Of a stretch of DNA of 64,000 nt, positions 31,897-43,659 are shown piece after piece. Position 1 is the stretch's first letter; every line of letters starts with the position of its first letter. The position numbers and the translations under genes are program-made. A model generated the notes under the pieces. That model saw nothing but the letters and a program-made list of their open reading frames with translations, had not been told where the DNA came from and did no database searches. This DNA comes from Ornithodoros turicata. Taxonomy: Eukaryota; Arthropoda; Arachnida; Ixodida; Argasidae. Location: positions 1,798,001 through 1,862,000 of the forward strand of contig NW_026999320.1 in assembly GCF_037126465.1 (NCBI RefSeq), read 5' to 3'.

Positions 31897-32150
31897 AAAA
31901 CTCCCCGCTCGGGGATGTATTAAAAGATGTGGAAAGGGAATAAGATGTATTTTGCATGTTCACGCATGTTCAAATGCGAGAAGGAAACCCCTCTCTACGC
32001 GACGCGCGGCCGCGAAACGCGTGGGGCGGTCTTGGTGCGTGCTCCTCCTTGGCGCGAACGCTCTTGCTCCAAATACCTTCCTATCTAGAGCGGTGGGGAA
32101 TGATGGTCACCATGCTCTTTGGTTCTGCGTATCTCTGCCCTTCTACTACT
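31897..32150 (-). repeat. Right terminal inverted repeat of Polinton
   Basis: This is the inverse of 21837-22090. The outer end reads CTTCTACTACT and is followed at once by the second CTGGGC. Confidence 0.95.
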
Positions 32151-32156
32151 CTGGGC
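32151..32156 (+). repeat. Right 6-bp target site duplication of Polinton
   Basis: CTGGGC is identical to 21831-21836. The pre-insertion site therefore read across into the AT-rich element that follows. Confidence 0.95.
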
Positions 32157-33180
32157 AGTATTACAAATACATTGTAGTATAATACCGTTACTGTAATACT
32201 TTAGAGTATTTGTATTACGTATTATAATACCCATCCGATAAGTGTATTTGTATTACGTATTATAATACAAAAAATTCGAGTATTACTTGCATTGTATTAC
32301 TGCAAAACTCGTAATACTTATGACCTGTCCTGCCTGAGGTGATGGGTCTTACACGTGTATGCTTTCGGTACCATTCTAATCCTACGAAAACGACCTAGTT
32401 CTGCCAACAGAGGATCGCACTTCAACGTGCAACAAAGGGACGATTACAGGAGCTAGCTGACTCAAATTTCTGAGAAACTTCTCCACTCTGGGTGAACAAC
32501 CCGGAGCCCTTAGGGGGTGATATCAGAATGGAGCCAGGGCAGTGCGCCAGAAAGTAAGGCAGAAAAAAGGAGATTATAGACACACACACCTGCGTCCCGC
32601 GAGAGAATGCCCTGAGAGCTGTCAGTTAGTCACTTCGTCGTGATCTTTTGTAATTTTTTTCCTGGACTCTCCAGGGTTAACCCGTAAAGTACCTGTCCTT
32701 CCAGGAAGGCACGTAGCCTAAATTTGAACGACCTGACCACTGTGCTCTTGGTTCCTGGTTTAAGTCACAGGCACAATGTCTTCCATAGAATGCAGTGTTC
32801 CTTGTTACAGCCATGCATGGTATAAATTCTGCATCGGGTTGACCGTCTCGGCAGTTTCTACGACGATCGTTAGAAGATGGCGTATTTGAAAAGATGCTGC
32901 TTCTTAAGTGCAATCAACTGAAATAAACATGCGGTGACCGGACCGGTGGCTTCAGAAATATGTCTGGGATTCCTTTTCTAATAACTGTCTGCCACGGCAC
33001 AAAAGTATTGCTAGTATTACTTGTGTAATACAGGGAAGTAATAGTATTATGTATTATAATACTTGAAAATAAAATGTATTATGTATTAGTATTATAATAC
33101 CATTTTTTAGCAAGTAGTATGTATTTGTATTATAATACAAATGTTATACAAATATTATATATACAAATATTATGACGGAC
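32157..33180. repeat. AT-rich element with TATTATAATAC repeats, Polinton target
   Basis: The two ends (32157-32310 and 33005-33175) are dense in short inverted motifs such as GTATTATAATAC and TAGTATTAC. The middle, 32330-33000, is ordinary mixed sequence without a domain. The mirrored subterminal repeats suggest a non-autonomous DNA transposon of about 1 kb. I could not establish exact ends or a target duplication. The Polinton inserted at or next to its left end. Confidence 0.5.
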
Positions 33181-36100
33181 AGTGGACCACTGTCCACCTG
33201 CAAAGCGACAACATGACTTTATAGTCAGGTAGAGATCACATTTTCCACTCTTTGCAACCCAAGCGAACCATTGAATGGTAGAGTTATGTGATTGAGCTAA
33301 ACATCACTGAGCACATGAGAATAGTACTGTTTGGGGCATGGTTGTCCAAAATCTCCAGCTGGTGAAGCGATCCCCTATCGCTAATGTCGCACACAAAGGA
33401 GTCATGGCAATAGCTTCCCCGAGGGGAGGGCCTGCTCAACTGCTCTACTAAGCAGATGCCACAGAGTACGCAATGGTTCTCTCTCCCGACAGGTGGCGGT
33501 GTGTGGCCTTACCTCGGAGACTGTATCGGTATAGACCCTTCGTGCGCAACATTGCCAATAGGGGTCTTCTCTGCCATAGGCTGCAGATTTTAGACGACTG
33601 TGTCAAAAAAAGTACGAGCGAGCTGGTGTACTCTACAAAAAGCATTTTTCTGGGTTGAACCACAATGGGGTGCATGTTGCTTACTTTTGCTGCAGTGCAA
33701 GTGGCAGCAGCCTGCTGTGATGCTGCTGCTGCTATTATGTCTTCCATTTTCCCCATCATCTTGGTCATTTCTAAAAATAATGCCCATTTGAAATACAGAG
33801 TATGGAGAATGCCATAGAGCGGAGTAGAACTTTACCACACTTTGCCTTTGCTTTTCAAAGTTTTTTTTGAAAGCCTAGAATTTGCATATTCGAGGTCATC
33901 TATTCATTAGTTTTTTTCCTGGCAGCTTGCACACGCTGCAGTTTCTCCCTGTGTAAACCATGGAGGAAGGAAACACAAGGAGCGGCTCCTCCGACAATTT
34001 TTCCATCGGGACGAGCGTAGCCGGCTTCGCATTGCATTCTGGGATGCTCCTGTCCGCCACGTGTTCGCTAACGTGACCCTCCAGACAGCATGGCGCCAGC
34101 AGAGCAGGCACAGTGTGCAGAACGCAAAATCAGTACGTGGGACCGGAAACATCACGTGTGGCAACGGTTAGTTCCAACGTATATTATGTTCCTTGATTAA
34201 GAGGTAAAGAATGCCGTACTCAAAATACCATTACTCAAATTTGTATAACAACAGAAGATATGAAATGATTCTGCGGCACAGTCTGAGGTGCCAAATGAAC
34301 AATTCAAGATGACTCAAACACACACGGGCGACTAAAACAACTGACCGTGTACTTACGAACAAAACGCGTTCCCGTAACAAAGCTGCTTTCAGTTCAGCCC
34401 CAGTTCAGTTCAGTTCAGTTCAGTTCACTTCAGTGGAGCCGCAGCCGGGACAGAAACACACTATCAAACGTCGTTTCTACAATGGTGCTCAAATTTTCGC
34501 AATAAATTCTTTCAAAAAGCAACATCATACGGAGAGCAGCGCGAGAAACAAAGCCTTGCAAAACTTTAGAGGGGATCATGTGGTGGACAGGAAGCGATGG
34601 CGATTTTGACTCGAGCGACCGCTAGAGGGCGGCTACGCTGGCCTGGAGCGAAGAGCCGCTCCTTGTGTTTCGTTCCTCCATGCTGTAAACCATCCAATGG
34701 ACATTAGCTGTGCAACATAGTGAGCTTTCTGTTTACTAAGAATCATAACCATACCAAATGACATGAAGTAGAGAAGTTGATGAAAGATGTGAACGTCACA
34801 TTGTGTCATGCATGGTCGTACTTGTGAACTCTTCATTAATCAACTATACAAATTGCTACAACCCTGCCCCTTCGGGCTTTTAAGGTAAATAAATAAATAA
34901 AAATAAATAAACAGCAGAAGTTATCAGTGGAACTGTAGTCTCGTAAAGAATAAACAGAGGCACTAAGTTCGGTTACTCACAGTGGAACCACATATATCTG
35001 ACGCAAGTTCAAGAGTCTTTAACATCTTGTTTCGTTTTTTTTTTTTTTTTTCAAGGGCATCTGGAGCTCCTAGACGAATAGAAAGCAATACCTTGAAGCA
35101 GATGAACGTGTGATTGCAACACCGACTGATACTAATTTTATGAACATGCTCAAACTAGCAGTATTAGCACAGAAGCATATTACCAAAGCACACTTCAACT
35201 TTGTTCGGAAGTCCCAGAATAAAAAATGCTTGAAGTGTTGGTCACTCCACGTTAAGCCCATCTCATATTGCATTATGCAAATAATGTGTGCTTGGTTCTG
35301 TCACGAAAAGCTCGCTGCCCTTTTTTGCAATCAATGTTGACTAAAGCATGCGGATATCGAACCAGGCAGGGGCAAATCTAGAGGAGTGGGGGGGGGGGGC
35401 AGGATGTGCTAACCCCCTCCTCAATTTCTGTCTTAACATAGCGTTTAGTTTACCTATAGATCGTGTATCTACCGTGCTGGAGAAGGCTCGGGAAGATCCT
35501 GGATCCGCCTCTCTAGCCAGGCATGATGTAATACTTAAAAACAAGCCTATGACCCGATCTGGTGATGGCTTTAAGAAATAAATACCGACAGCGTTTAGTA
35601 ATTCTGAAGCCACAGTGCAAGTTCTGAATACTGCACCAAATCTGATCGAGTGCGGCTACTGATCCAATACACATGGCATTCCATTTTTGTCATACGCCAT
35701 TACTGAGACATCACAAAAGCAATGGAACAAACATGTCACCTAGAGATTTCACCCATTTCTTTCCTTGAAATGAGCGGAACTGTGACTACACAGACAACAT
35801 ATGCGGTGTCTATTGACAAACACGTGTATTGCGGTCGGTATTTTGTGGAGATTCCGACGCGTATACAAAATGCACTCAATATGGATAAAATAATAAGGTA
35901 AGAAGTACTCACCTGCAGCCACAATATACGCTTCAGCGGGATCTGCTTCCTCATTCCGTTTTAAAAATAATTTCTGGCCTTTCATGTCCTTCACGCTTTC
36001 GGGTTTGCGCAGTATATTTAATCCCACATTGACGTCTACGATAGCTTCGACGGGATACACATCTAGCACATTTATGCTGGGCCATTTTACCAAAATATAC

Positions 36101-36680
36101 ATCGCAGTGAAGATTAAACACAGACAAAAAATTGAAAGAATTACAAATGGCGCCACACAGAAACAGCAAACAAGCAATGAAGAATAAAGTAATTGGATTG
36201 GCTTGGAAAACATGGTATAGCCTGTAGACGCCCGTTGAGTATCAGTGTTGTCCAACGCAATCACTTTTTCGTAACACGCACTTCTCGCCGGTGTCCAGTT
36301 CGGGTACCGTACAACCAGCGATGTTGAAAAATAATGATAATTTCTCGTTCATGAAAGTTGCTATGAAACAACACCTGAATTGCGTGCAAATACTAGGAGG
36401 TTGTGAGTTAATATACAATGAATATACGAATATACAAACTGGGAAGACGCAAGAATTAAGTTAACGAAGTGCGACACCTGCGAAAAAAAGCGTCGAAGGT
36501 GGAAGGTAGCACCAGGCACCAGTAGCACATGGTATTGGTGCAGCATTCAGATATGACGTTCCCGCTATCCAAGGCAGGATTTCATAGTTTTTGATTACTG
36601 TTCCCAAAGATGCCTAAAAGGACATACCGTACTTGGGAACGAAGCACAGACAATGATGTACCTAGAAGTACGATCCGGCA
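33181..36680. other. Intergenic, no supportable gene
   Basis: Only short open frames are present. Features visible are a (CAGTT)n run at 34401-34426, an AAATAAATAAAT tail at about 34887-34910 preceded by CCCTTCGGGCTTTTAAGG that looks like a LINE 3' end, a T-run at about 35035-35052, and a 14-G run near 35386. The segment 35365-35525 with that G run resembles part of a repeat. Confidence 0.45.
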
Positions 36681-37349
36681 CAGTGATTTCCCCAGAAATT
36701 CATTGCTGGGGGGGGTGCCGAGCTTTCAATGGGGGGGGGGGTATGCTTGGTCAGGGTTCCGGTTACGGAATTTTGCTTAGACACGGAATGAATCGTGGCA
36801 CAATGGTGACATCTACACAGCTTTCCCGTTTTATTTGTACATGTTAGAACACAGTACATTAGAATACAGATTCATCATGAACGGCATTTCAGCATTAAGA
36901 TGCATAATGACACGACCGACAAAGAAAAAAAGACTAGCACCTTGTCTCACGAAGCTCAATGAATACCTAGCAACCAACGGTGAAAACCTTAGACGAAAAA
37001 AGCAGAATGCCTCGCTTGATTGAGTTGGGCGCAAATGGTTCTTCATGATCCACATTGAGTTTGCGGGCCTGCACGCATTTTTGCTCGTATATGCGCGCAA
37101 TATATGCATATTGAACAGTCACTTTCAAATGATTTTAGAGAAATGCATGCTGCGATCATCTGCATGGCTGTGGTCCTACAGCCCAAGTTTGACAGTACAT
37201 GATGTAATTCGCTGCGCCGGACTCCCTACCAGCTAGAATGTGCTGGTGGCCGAGTTGGTTGGGGTCACCTGAGAAATTTCAGGGGGGGGTGTTGCAAAAA
37301 TGCAGGGAGGGTGTACACCCCCCCTGAGGCGGGTGTAGGGAAATCCCTG
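36681..37349. mobile_element. hAT-like MITE candidate, 669 bp
   Basis: The ends are CAGTGATTTCCC and, inverted, CAGGGATTTCCC, each followed inwards by G-runs. CCGGCA flanks both sides (36675-36680 and 37351-37356), with one extra A on the right. Such CAGGGATTTCCC-type termini and duplications of about 8 bp are typical of hAT elements. No transposase is present. The imperfect duplication keeps confidence moderate. Confidence 0.45.
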
Positions 37350-38184
37350 ACCGGCATCGGAAAAAGAAGGGAATACAGTTCGAGGAATACGCGGGACACT
37401 CGCTTTCAAGCGATGTCAGCCGTGATGTGCCCATAGGATCCGAAAATGAAGAAGGATGCAAGACAAGCCAGTCGCTGTCAATAACAAGTTGTGAGGATGT
37501 GGTGCATCGTGGAATATCTCCCTCTTCAAGTTCTCCTGTTGAGAATCCATCCATCTCATCCTGTAGCTCTGCGTCCGTCTTCGAAGAACGTTCGAACAAT
37601 TGTCATGAACTTGTAACTATAGTTGTATTGAAATATTTTTCTGTGAGCGTTTATCAGACTAAACAACGTGAATTAGTCGAGGCAGGACAAATGCGAACAC
37701 GTAAGCCTCCAAACAGCTAAGAATCAATTATTGTTATATCTGACCGCAAATCAGAAGATCCAGGTTAGAATCCTTGCGTCATTTCTCCTGAGTTGTTTGA
37801 TGATAATTGGATGATGATGTTTGGCGTTTTCATGGCGCATTGACAACACAGGTCATAGTACGCCAACACTATGATTAAAATTAGACTAGTAAAAAGTAGG
37901 TGCAATACTTAAAAAAATGAAAGAAGTAACATCTAAAATACAAGACTAAAACTACAGAAGACTTCCAATTTCAGTGTCTCTTAAAAAAATTAAAAATACT
38001 ACTCAAAGAGATGATAGCCTCATCACCAAGCTAAGTTGTTTGATTTCGTTTGTTAGACTGATGTATTTCTGGGATTCAACAGCTTAGCTGGCATAAATGT
38101 GCTTTCATTGGTCAAGCAAGTTTGTCTGGAAATGAGCATTGATTTTTCAGTTAACACCGTAATCAAAATTCAATATTTCTATAG
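37350..38184. other. Intergenic, no gene seen
   Basis: An open frame over 37427-37720 is serine-rich at first but has no domain or splice signals that I trust. The rest is AT-rich. Confidence 0.4.
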
Positions 38185-38295
38185 ATGTCTGGGTACTCAA
38201 GCACTTCCTCTGACGACGGATCTGACGAGGACATCTCGACTAAGTCTTCAAGCCCAGATTTGGGCCCCAGTAGCACAGATGAAAGACAGCAACTG
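38185..38295 (+). CDS. Isolated candidate first exon, acidic Ser-rich
   Basis: The 37 codons begin with ATG directly after TTTCTATAG and end at a GTAAGA donor, in phase 0. The peptide is Ser/Asp-rich (SSTSSDDGSDED). An acceptor TTTCCAG at 38419 is followed by a further open stretch (HSMHQPALDYGTRPQAPRF) ending in a stop, but the phase does not match. It may be the first exon of a transposon accessory gene or a decayed host gene. I do not recognise the product. Confidence 0.35.
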
Positions 38296-38639
38296 GTAAG
38301 ACACCTCATTGTTTTCGTTTTCATTTCCTGTTTTCTTTTCTTGCAAGAGGTATGCAAATACCATATGGCTCGAAATAACAAGGAAATTCTCTGATGTGTT
38401 GCAAATTTCCATTTCCAGAACAACCCATTGTATTAGGGCGCTCGACTCACTCAATGCACCAGCCTGCTCTTGATTATGGCACACGTCCTCAGGCACCACG
38501 ATTCAAAGGAGGCTACTGAAAGCTTGCTCAAGATAATCGAAGCACACCTCCCTCAGAGTACCGACCTCCCATCGACAAAATATATATTCTTCAGGCACTT
38601 CACTGCTACTAAAGTGTGCTAAAAGCTCACTTTTATTGT

Positions 38640-38870
38640 GAGTGTCTTCAATATCTGTGGAAGGACATCTCAGATCCCAGCAAACCATCGACATCTGCTA
38701 AACGTCCATAAGACGTTTGAATTTAGGCAAAGAGATGTCTCAAAAACATCTTTTATCATCCGGGTGACATCTATGGGACATTCTGAGGATAGTCCTAGTA
38801 GCATATTTGGACATCCAGAGGATAACCTGTAGCATCCCAACTGTCATTTAATAGACATTTTGTGGACCAC
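38640..38870. repeat. Degenerate GGACATC-type array
   Basis: Repeated imperfect GGACATC/GATGTC motifs lie at short spacing, similar in character to 11950-12140. No boundary was found. Confidence 0.4.
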
Positions 38871-39770
38871 TGGCAGCTGTTGCTTACTGACATTTTTAGG
38901 GTCACTTATCGCATTCCTCCGCATTAGCCGGCATGCCACATGATTCGAGGTGGTCCAGTTTCGTTTCCGGGTCTTCCTGCTGGTCATATGAGACTCATAA
39001 GTCGCAATGTACTGGACTTTGCGACCGTGCTGGACTCCCTCGCTCTTTTCCGGTATGCCGGCTAATACGGAGGAGTACGATATATAGGCGTCGACGCCGC
39101 ATTCCGAACATTAATTGTCAAATAATAACAATAATATGGCTTTATTTGGTTGTTGACTAGACTCATGGTGTAACATCCTGCTACACACATACAGGGTATG
39201 CTTGTAACCCATCATTTAAAAAGAATGTCACAGTTCAACAAGTCCCGAGACCCTCAGCCTAGCATTTCTGTTTACCCAATGACTGAGATTAATTAGTCAT
39301 CGTTATGCAGTTGGGACTAGAGCAAAAATGTCGATGGGAAAAGTTGTGGAACGGAAGGAATCATCACAGAATCTGCTATCCATCATTACGTACTACCTCC
39401 CCGATTTTTTTAAATTCCAAAAAGTGTTCGTTAAAAATATATTGGGAAAGCTAGTGCTGAAGCTCAGTGTCACATGGTAGTCAGAAAGAGACAAAAGGAT
39501 GTGCTGTGATGGGTACTGTGAACCAACCTCCGGTTTCCATAGCCGATAGCCTCTCCACTATAGGGGAACAGCGAAAACAGCATTTGACCGGTCGATTGTT
39601 ATTTTGGGGGATGGGCGGGTGCTGGTATAGTATCACTTGTTGTGAACCCTGCTGAAACCGGGTGAAAAAAAATCCAGTTGAAGCACAATTAAAGAAGACT
39701 GCTTATCTGGGACTTGCGTGAACAACTTCCTGGGGGCTTCTTTCATTGTGCTTGGCCATTGCTCTTACAG

Positions 39771-40080
39771 GTGTTGTCAATAAACGATACCATACCTGCC
39801 GACCGCGCCAAAGTGAAAGCCGACAGCACAATTGCTTTCCACTGTTCTCCGATAGTCGGACGCTTATCGGAGCGAGGCCACGGGAACGAGCGATTGATTA
39901 ATGGTGGCCATGGCAGTACATATTCACGAATAACAGAATCTGAGGCCCTCTACAACTTCCCTATTAACAATTTTGCTACAGTTCCGAGAGCTAAGCAGAT
40001 GACTAATGAAATGCAATTAATGAATGAACTAAGAAACAAAAATAGGCTGAGTGTCTTTGGATCCCTGCTAACACTATGCG
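39771..40080 (+). CDS. Isolated candidate internal exon, unknown
   Basis: A 310-nt open segment lies between a good acceptor (GCTCTTACAG) and a good donor (GTAAGTAAGG). It reads in phase 0 and leaves in phase 1. The peptide includes ITESEALYNFPINNF and AKQMTNEMQLMNELRNK. The open frame extends upstream to 39714 without a better start. No domain is recognised. It could belong with the candidate exon at 38185-38295 or to an unrelated decayed gene. Confidence 0.4.
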
Positions 40081-40088
40081 GTAAGTAA

Positions 40089-41296
40089 GGGGGACAACGT
40101 AAACTGAACACACAGGATACACAGTCTTATCACGGTCTCATGACGGTCTCTTCTGTCAACGTGTGAGTTTTTGCATTAACCCTCTCAGTGGCATGGCGTA
40201 ACCAGTTTTTTTGGCACCTTCGACATCGTCTTTCGTTGCACTTGTCAACTTTTTGTTCCTCCTTATTGCCTCTGAAATATAAGAGTTCCGTAAGTACCGT
40301 ATGTGCATAAAAAAAACACACGACTTGACGACTGATCTACCTCTGGCAACTTTTCTTGCACAAGGGAACAGCACATTTCTCCAAGAAAAAGAGGTGTACC
40401 AGAACCTGTTTAATTCATGTCTCCATGAGAGAGCGGTAGAACAGGAAGTGGTATAGAATTGATCATTTTCTTTTGTAGACTTTTGTTTCATAATTATGTG
40501 TTGGTCGCATATGTGCCAATGTGTGCATCCCGGCACATTAGAACGTGACCGCACCCTCCCCTGTGTTAGTCTTGACGTTGCCCGCCCCATGCAAGCCCAA
40601 CTAATGCAAGCAGTGTGGACATTACCACGACTGCCATCCATTTGTTTGAAGCAACATCCTCAAACTCACTGAAGTACCATGAATTTAACTTTTCTTCTGG
40701 TATTCCATGACAGAACAGAAAAAATGGAAAATTTGTAGAGCTGTGCAAATCCGAATATTCAGAGTCCATCGAATAGTGCTGCATTTTTCAGTACTGTGTA
40801 ATGTAGTGTAATGCAGTAGTGTTCAGTAAATTGTGTCCACACCAGTATTGTATTATGTCCAAGTATTCATATTCAATTCTTATTCAAAAATTTAGATGTT
40901 CGCACACTGCTAATTTTACTCACAACAGCGCCAGCAGATCTACTGTTAGACCCACTATTGAAACAAATCATAAGAAACTGGTTTACACTCACGAAGAATC
41001 ACTACAGGAATATGAAGAAGGCAGAACTTCCTTTTCCTCTTTTGTCCTTTCCAACTGTATTCAGTTGCAACCTCGTCAGTCATCAGGTACTGCAAAATTG
41101 TTCGGGTTGCTGCCCCCACTTCATTTCCTCCAAGTTGGGCTACCTCTTTGACATGTGCATCACAAAGTTAACAACTGTACGAATTGGAAGAATTAGGCAA
41201 TGCGTACTGCAATGGTGTACATCTTCGTGATATATTGATCTTGATTGCAGAATCCCGGTGAAACAGGGGAAGTCAAGTCCGATAAGAAATGTAGCA
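40089..41296. other. Mostly non-coding, one possible exon
   Basis: A segment near 40925-41085 is open in two frames and lies between an acceptor-like CACAACAG and a possible GTACTG donor. Neither frame shows a domain. Nothing else is supported. Confidence 0.35.
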
Positions 41297-41449
41297 CAAT
41301 ACAAAAAGCAACACTGAAGTGGTGTGAAGTTCACGTATACAAAGTATACGGGAACTTCACACCTCGTACCTGATGAAGTGTGGTCCCCCACGCGAAAGCT
41401 TGTATATATTAAACTAAGGAAGCTTCGGTGTTGCTTTTTGTATTGTGAT
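41297..41449. repeat. Inverted repeat, Penelope-like tail with hammerhead-like core
   Basis: GCACAATACAAAAAGCAACAC at the left is the inverse of GTGTTGCTTTTTGTATTGTG at the right. Inside is a hairpin (about 41318-41363) and then CTGATGA (41370-41376), a 6-bp GTGTGG/CCACGC stem, and GAAA (41394-41397). Penelope-like elements are known to carry hammerhead ribozymes in such terminal repeats. An extra A between CTGATGA and the stem departs from the canonical core, so activity is doubtful. Confidence 0.45.
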
Positions 41450-41639
41450 ATACTGATTCCGAAAGTCCCAGTCTATGTACGACTCTAGCAGAGCAATACT
41501 TCTGCACAGTGGATATCATGCATCTGTGGTGACCGCACACCCTGTGGTCATACATACGCAAGTAATACGCAACACAAGTGTAGTTTCTGATCGCGTGACA
41601 AAAATCTGACAAGGCGTTCCTTTTTGTTCTCATTTAGCG

Positions 41640-43589
41640 ATGAATTAAACTCTTCAAGCTGGGCTGGTGTTCCGAACGGGGAAGCAATGAGTGCAGGGGG
41701 TGGGCGAGCATCATCTTCAGAATGCGTTTTGCGGCTGCACAGTTCTTGGAGCATGTCACCATGCTGCTGTTGGGCCAGACGCACCATGTAGAGGGTCCTG
41801 AGGACTTGTTTCTGGAATTCTTTGAAAACAATACACCAGCGAATAGCTCACAGGCGACATGTCCATTATGGTGCAAAGTAAGGCACGCCACATTTGACTA
41901 GACGAAGTGTTACACATGAAGACATTAGGAAAAGTATGCATGCCGTCTCCGGAAGACTGCTGCCTAAGCTGTCAAGCTGTCGCCTCTGTCAAGACACCTC
42001 CCTTGGTTGCTGGGTTTCTGTAAGTAATGGAAGACAGAAAAAGAACGTTCCCTAATTCCAAAACATATGCTGACCACAGTCACAACTTTGACTTAGTAAT
42101 ATGCAAGTAAGAGAGCTACTTACTAAATAGTTAGTAATAGCTACTTGTGTCTACAAGTAATAGCTAGCTACTTACTAATTAGTTAGTAATAGCTACTTGT
42201 GTGTACAAGTAATAGCTAGCTATTTACTACATAGTAATATCTAGTTTGACTTAGTAGTAGTAGTAGGATGGTGGACAAAGGTACCGGTGAGTAGAGATGG
42301 AACAGCTGAAGGTGTCAAGGACCCTAGACTAGACATGCGGCTCAGTTGTAGCTGTTGTGAGAGGTGTCATGAAAGGGCAGAGAAGTATTCTGGTCTTCGT
42401 ATGCTGAAAACCAACAGCCAGATGAACATGATTTTGCGTCATGTTTATGTTTTTGAACATCCCCTGCAATTACATTACTATACTTACTTTATTTACAATT
42501 ATCTAGCTTTCATTACTGTATGCTTTTAATTTGACATCTGTAGGAAACAGATTTGGCCATGGGATTTTGACGGATATTGCTACGTGTGTATATGCTTCTC
42601 ATATGTACCTTCCACCTCGGCCTGCGATGAAAATCCGACGAATTGATGACCATCTGCTGATGTGGATGCATCAGGTCGGCTTCCTATTAGGTAATTGCCA
42701 ATAACAATATCTGAAACCCTTTTTAAGAGCGTTCATGGTTTGTATAATACATTGCAAGAAACGCCAGCTAATTTTTATCACAATGTTTATGTATAGCTGT
42801 AAACCCCTTAAAGCCATAAGATAACGTCGGAATTTCCCGTCCCAAAAGTACTGAACTTCGCTCACTTGTTGAGATTGCTTGTGGAAATGTTTCAGGATTG
42901 GGGGGCGGATCAGGAACAGAGAGAGAGAGTCATCACTTGACTCCGAAAGCAGGGGGCGTGTACGCCTTCTCTTTGTTGATGAAAAGAGAACACGCCAAAG
43001 GTGAACTGCTTTGTCACAAAATACTTGTTACAACAGCATGAAGATAAAGAGTGGAAAATAAATACATTTGTCTGCGACATCTTCCTCAGTCGATTCTGTC
43101 AAGTAGCGTTGTGGTGGACACCGCTTTCTCTTTCGTGTGTTTTCGTCAGGGCCACTAGTCATGTCAGATGTGTATTGGAGACGATTGAGCTTGGCCCGTG
43201 CTTCCTCATAGGTGACTATGTGCAAGGATCGATTTAGAAAGTGTCATAACTTTTGCCCGATATTTAGTACAAGGCTTGTTGTTCTGTTCAACAGTTAAGT
43301 TTCATTGGAAGTGCTTACGTGCTATTACTGTCTGGGAGCAAAAGTTATATGTTTAATTGGGAAAGTTTTACGGTGATGCACAGCAAAATGTTAGCCACAA
43401 CCTACCGAAGACTCCCTTAACATCCACATTGTAGACATCCCAGGAGTCTTGTGGAGGGGAGCCCCTTTTGACTATCTGTTGAACCTTGTGCGATGCCACC
43501 CTCGGCCATTTGCAAGTTGTGCCGCTGATCCAACCCGCAGGGACGATCTCAACCTCATTCTTCTCGATGGAGTGTACAACAAAAAACAT
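41640..43589 (-). pseudogene. Exons of a DUF4806-like gene
   Basis: Minus-strand exons 43589-43406 and 43215-43066 are bounded by AG/GT and agree in phase. The first reads MFFVVHSIEKNEVEIVPAGWI, the second ends its conserved part with YTSDMTSGP and a basic run. This is the N-terminal layout of arthropod DUF4806-type proteins. A third exon, about 41819-41640, has IASPFGTPAQLEEFNSSL, matching the family's C-terminal domain pattern. Joining the third exon directly would create a stop, so an exon is missing or the gene is decayed. The function of DUF4806 proteins is not known to me, and many copies are transposon-associated. A short tandem repeat lies within the long intron. Confidence 0.45.
42090..42260. 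repeat. Tandem palindromic AGCTACTTACTA repeat
   Basis: Two units of about 58 bp contain TTAGTAATAGCTACTTGTGT and TACAAGTAATAGCTAGCTA, followed by GTAGTAGTAG. Each unit is itself nearly palindromic. Confidence 0.6.
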
Positions 43590-43659
43590 CTGTGTGGATA
43601 AATTGTTTTTAACCACGTGTCGCACTTGCCTTACTTGATTGCATGTATGGCTGCACAAG

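Larger units (their letters stand above)
21837..32150 (+). mobile_element. Complete Polinton/Maverick unit, 10,314 bp, without PolB
   Basis: The unit has 254-bp TIRs starting AGTAGTAGAAGGGCAGAG, about 98% identical by eye, and a perfect 6-bp target duplication (CTGGGC). Its capsid-side gene set is typical: packaging ATPase, retroviral-type integrase with chromodomain, penton-like protein, pX-like protein, major capsid protein and adenain-like protease. No DNA polymerase B motifs are visible on either strand, and the unit is shorter than the usual 15-20 kb. The right third (29.0-31.9 kb) holds a minus-strand unknown gene and a micro-exon gene instead. The high TIR similarity indicates a young insertion. 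Two genes have single-base-type frameshifts next to homopolymers. Without a polymerase it would depend on another element or virus for replication; that is inference. Confidence 0.95.

Noticed and set aside
38163..38423. Minus-strand 86-codon frame
   Set aside because: It is the shadow of the plus-strand candidate exon at 38185-38295.
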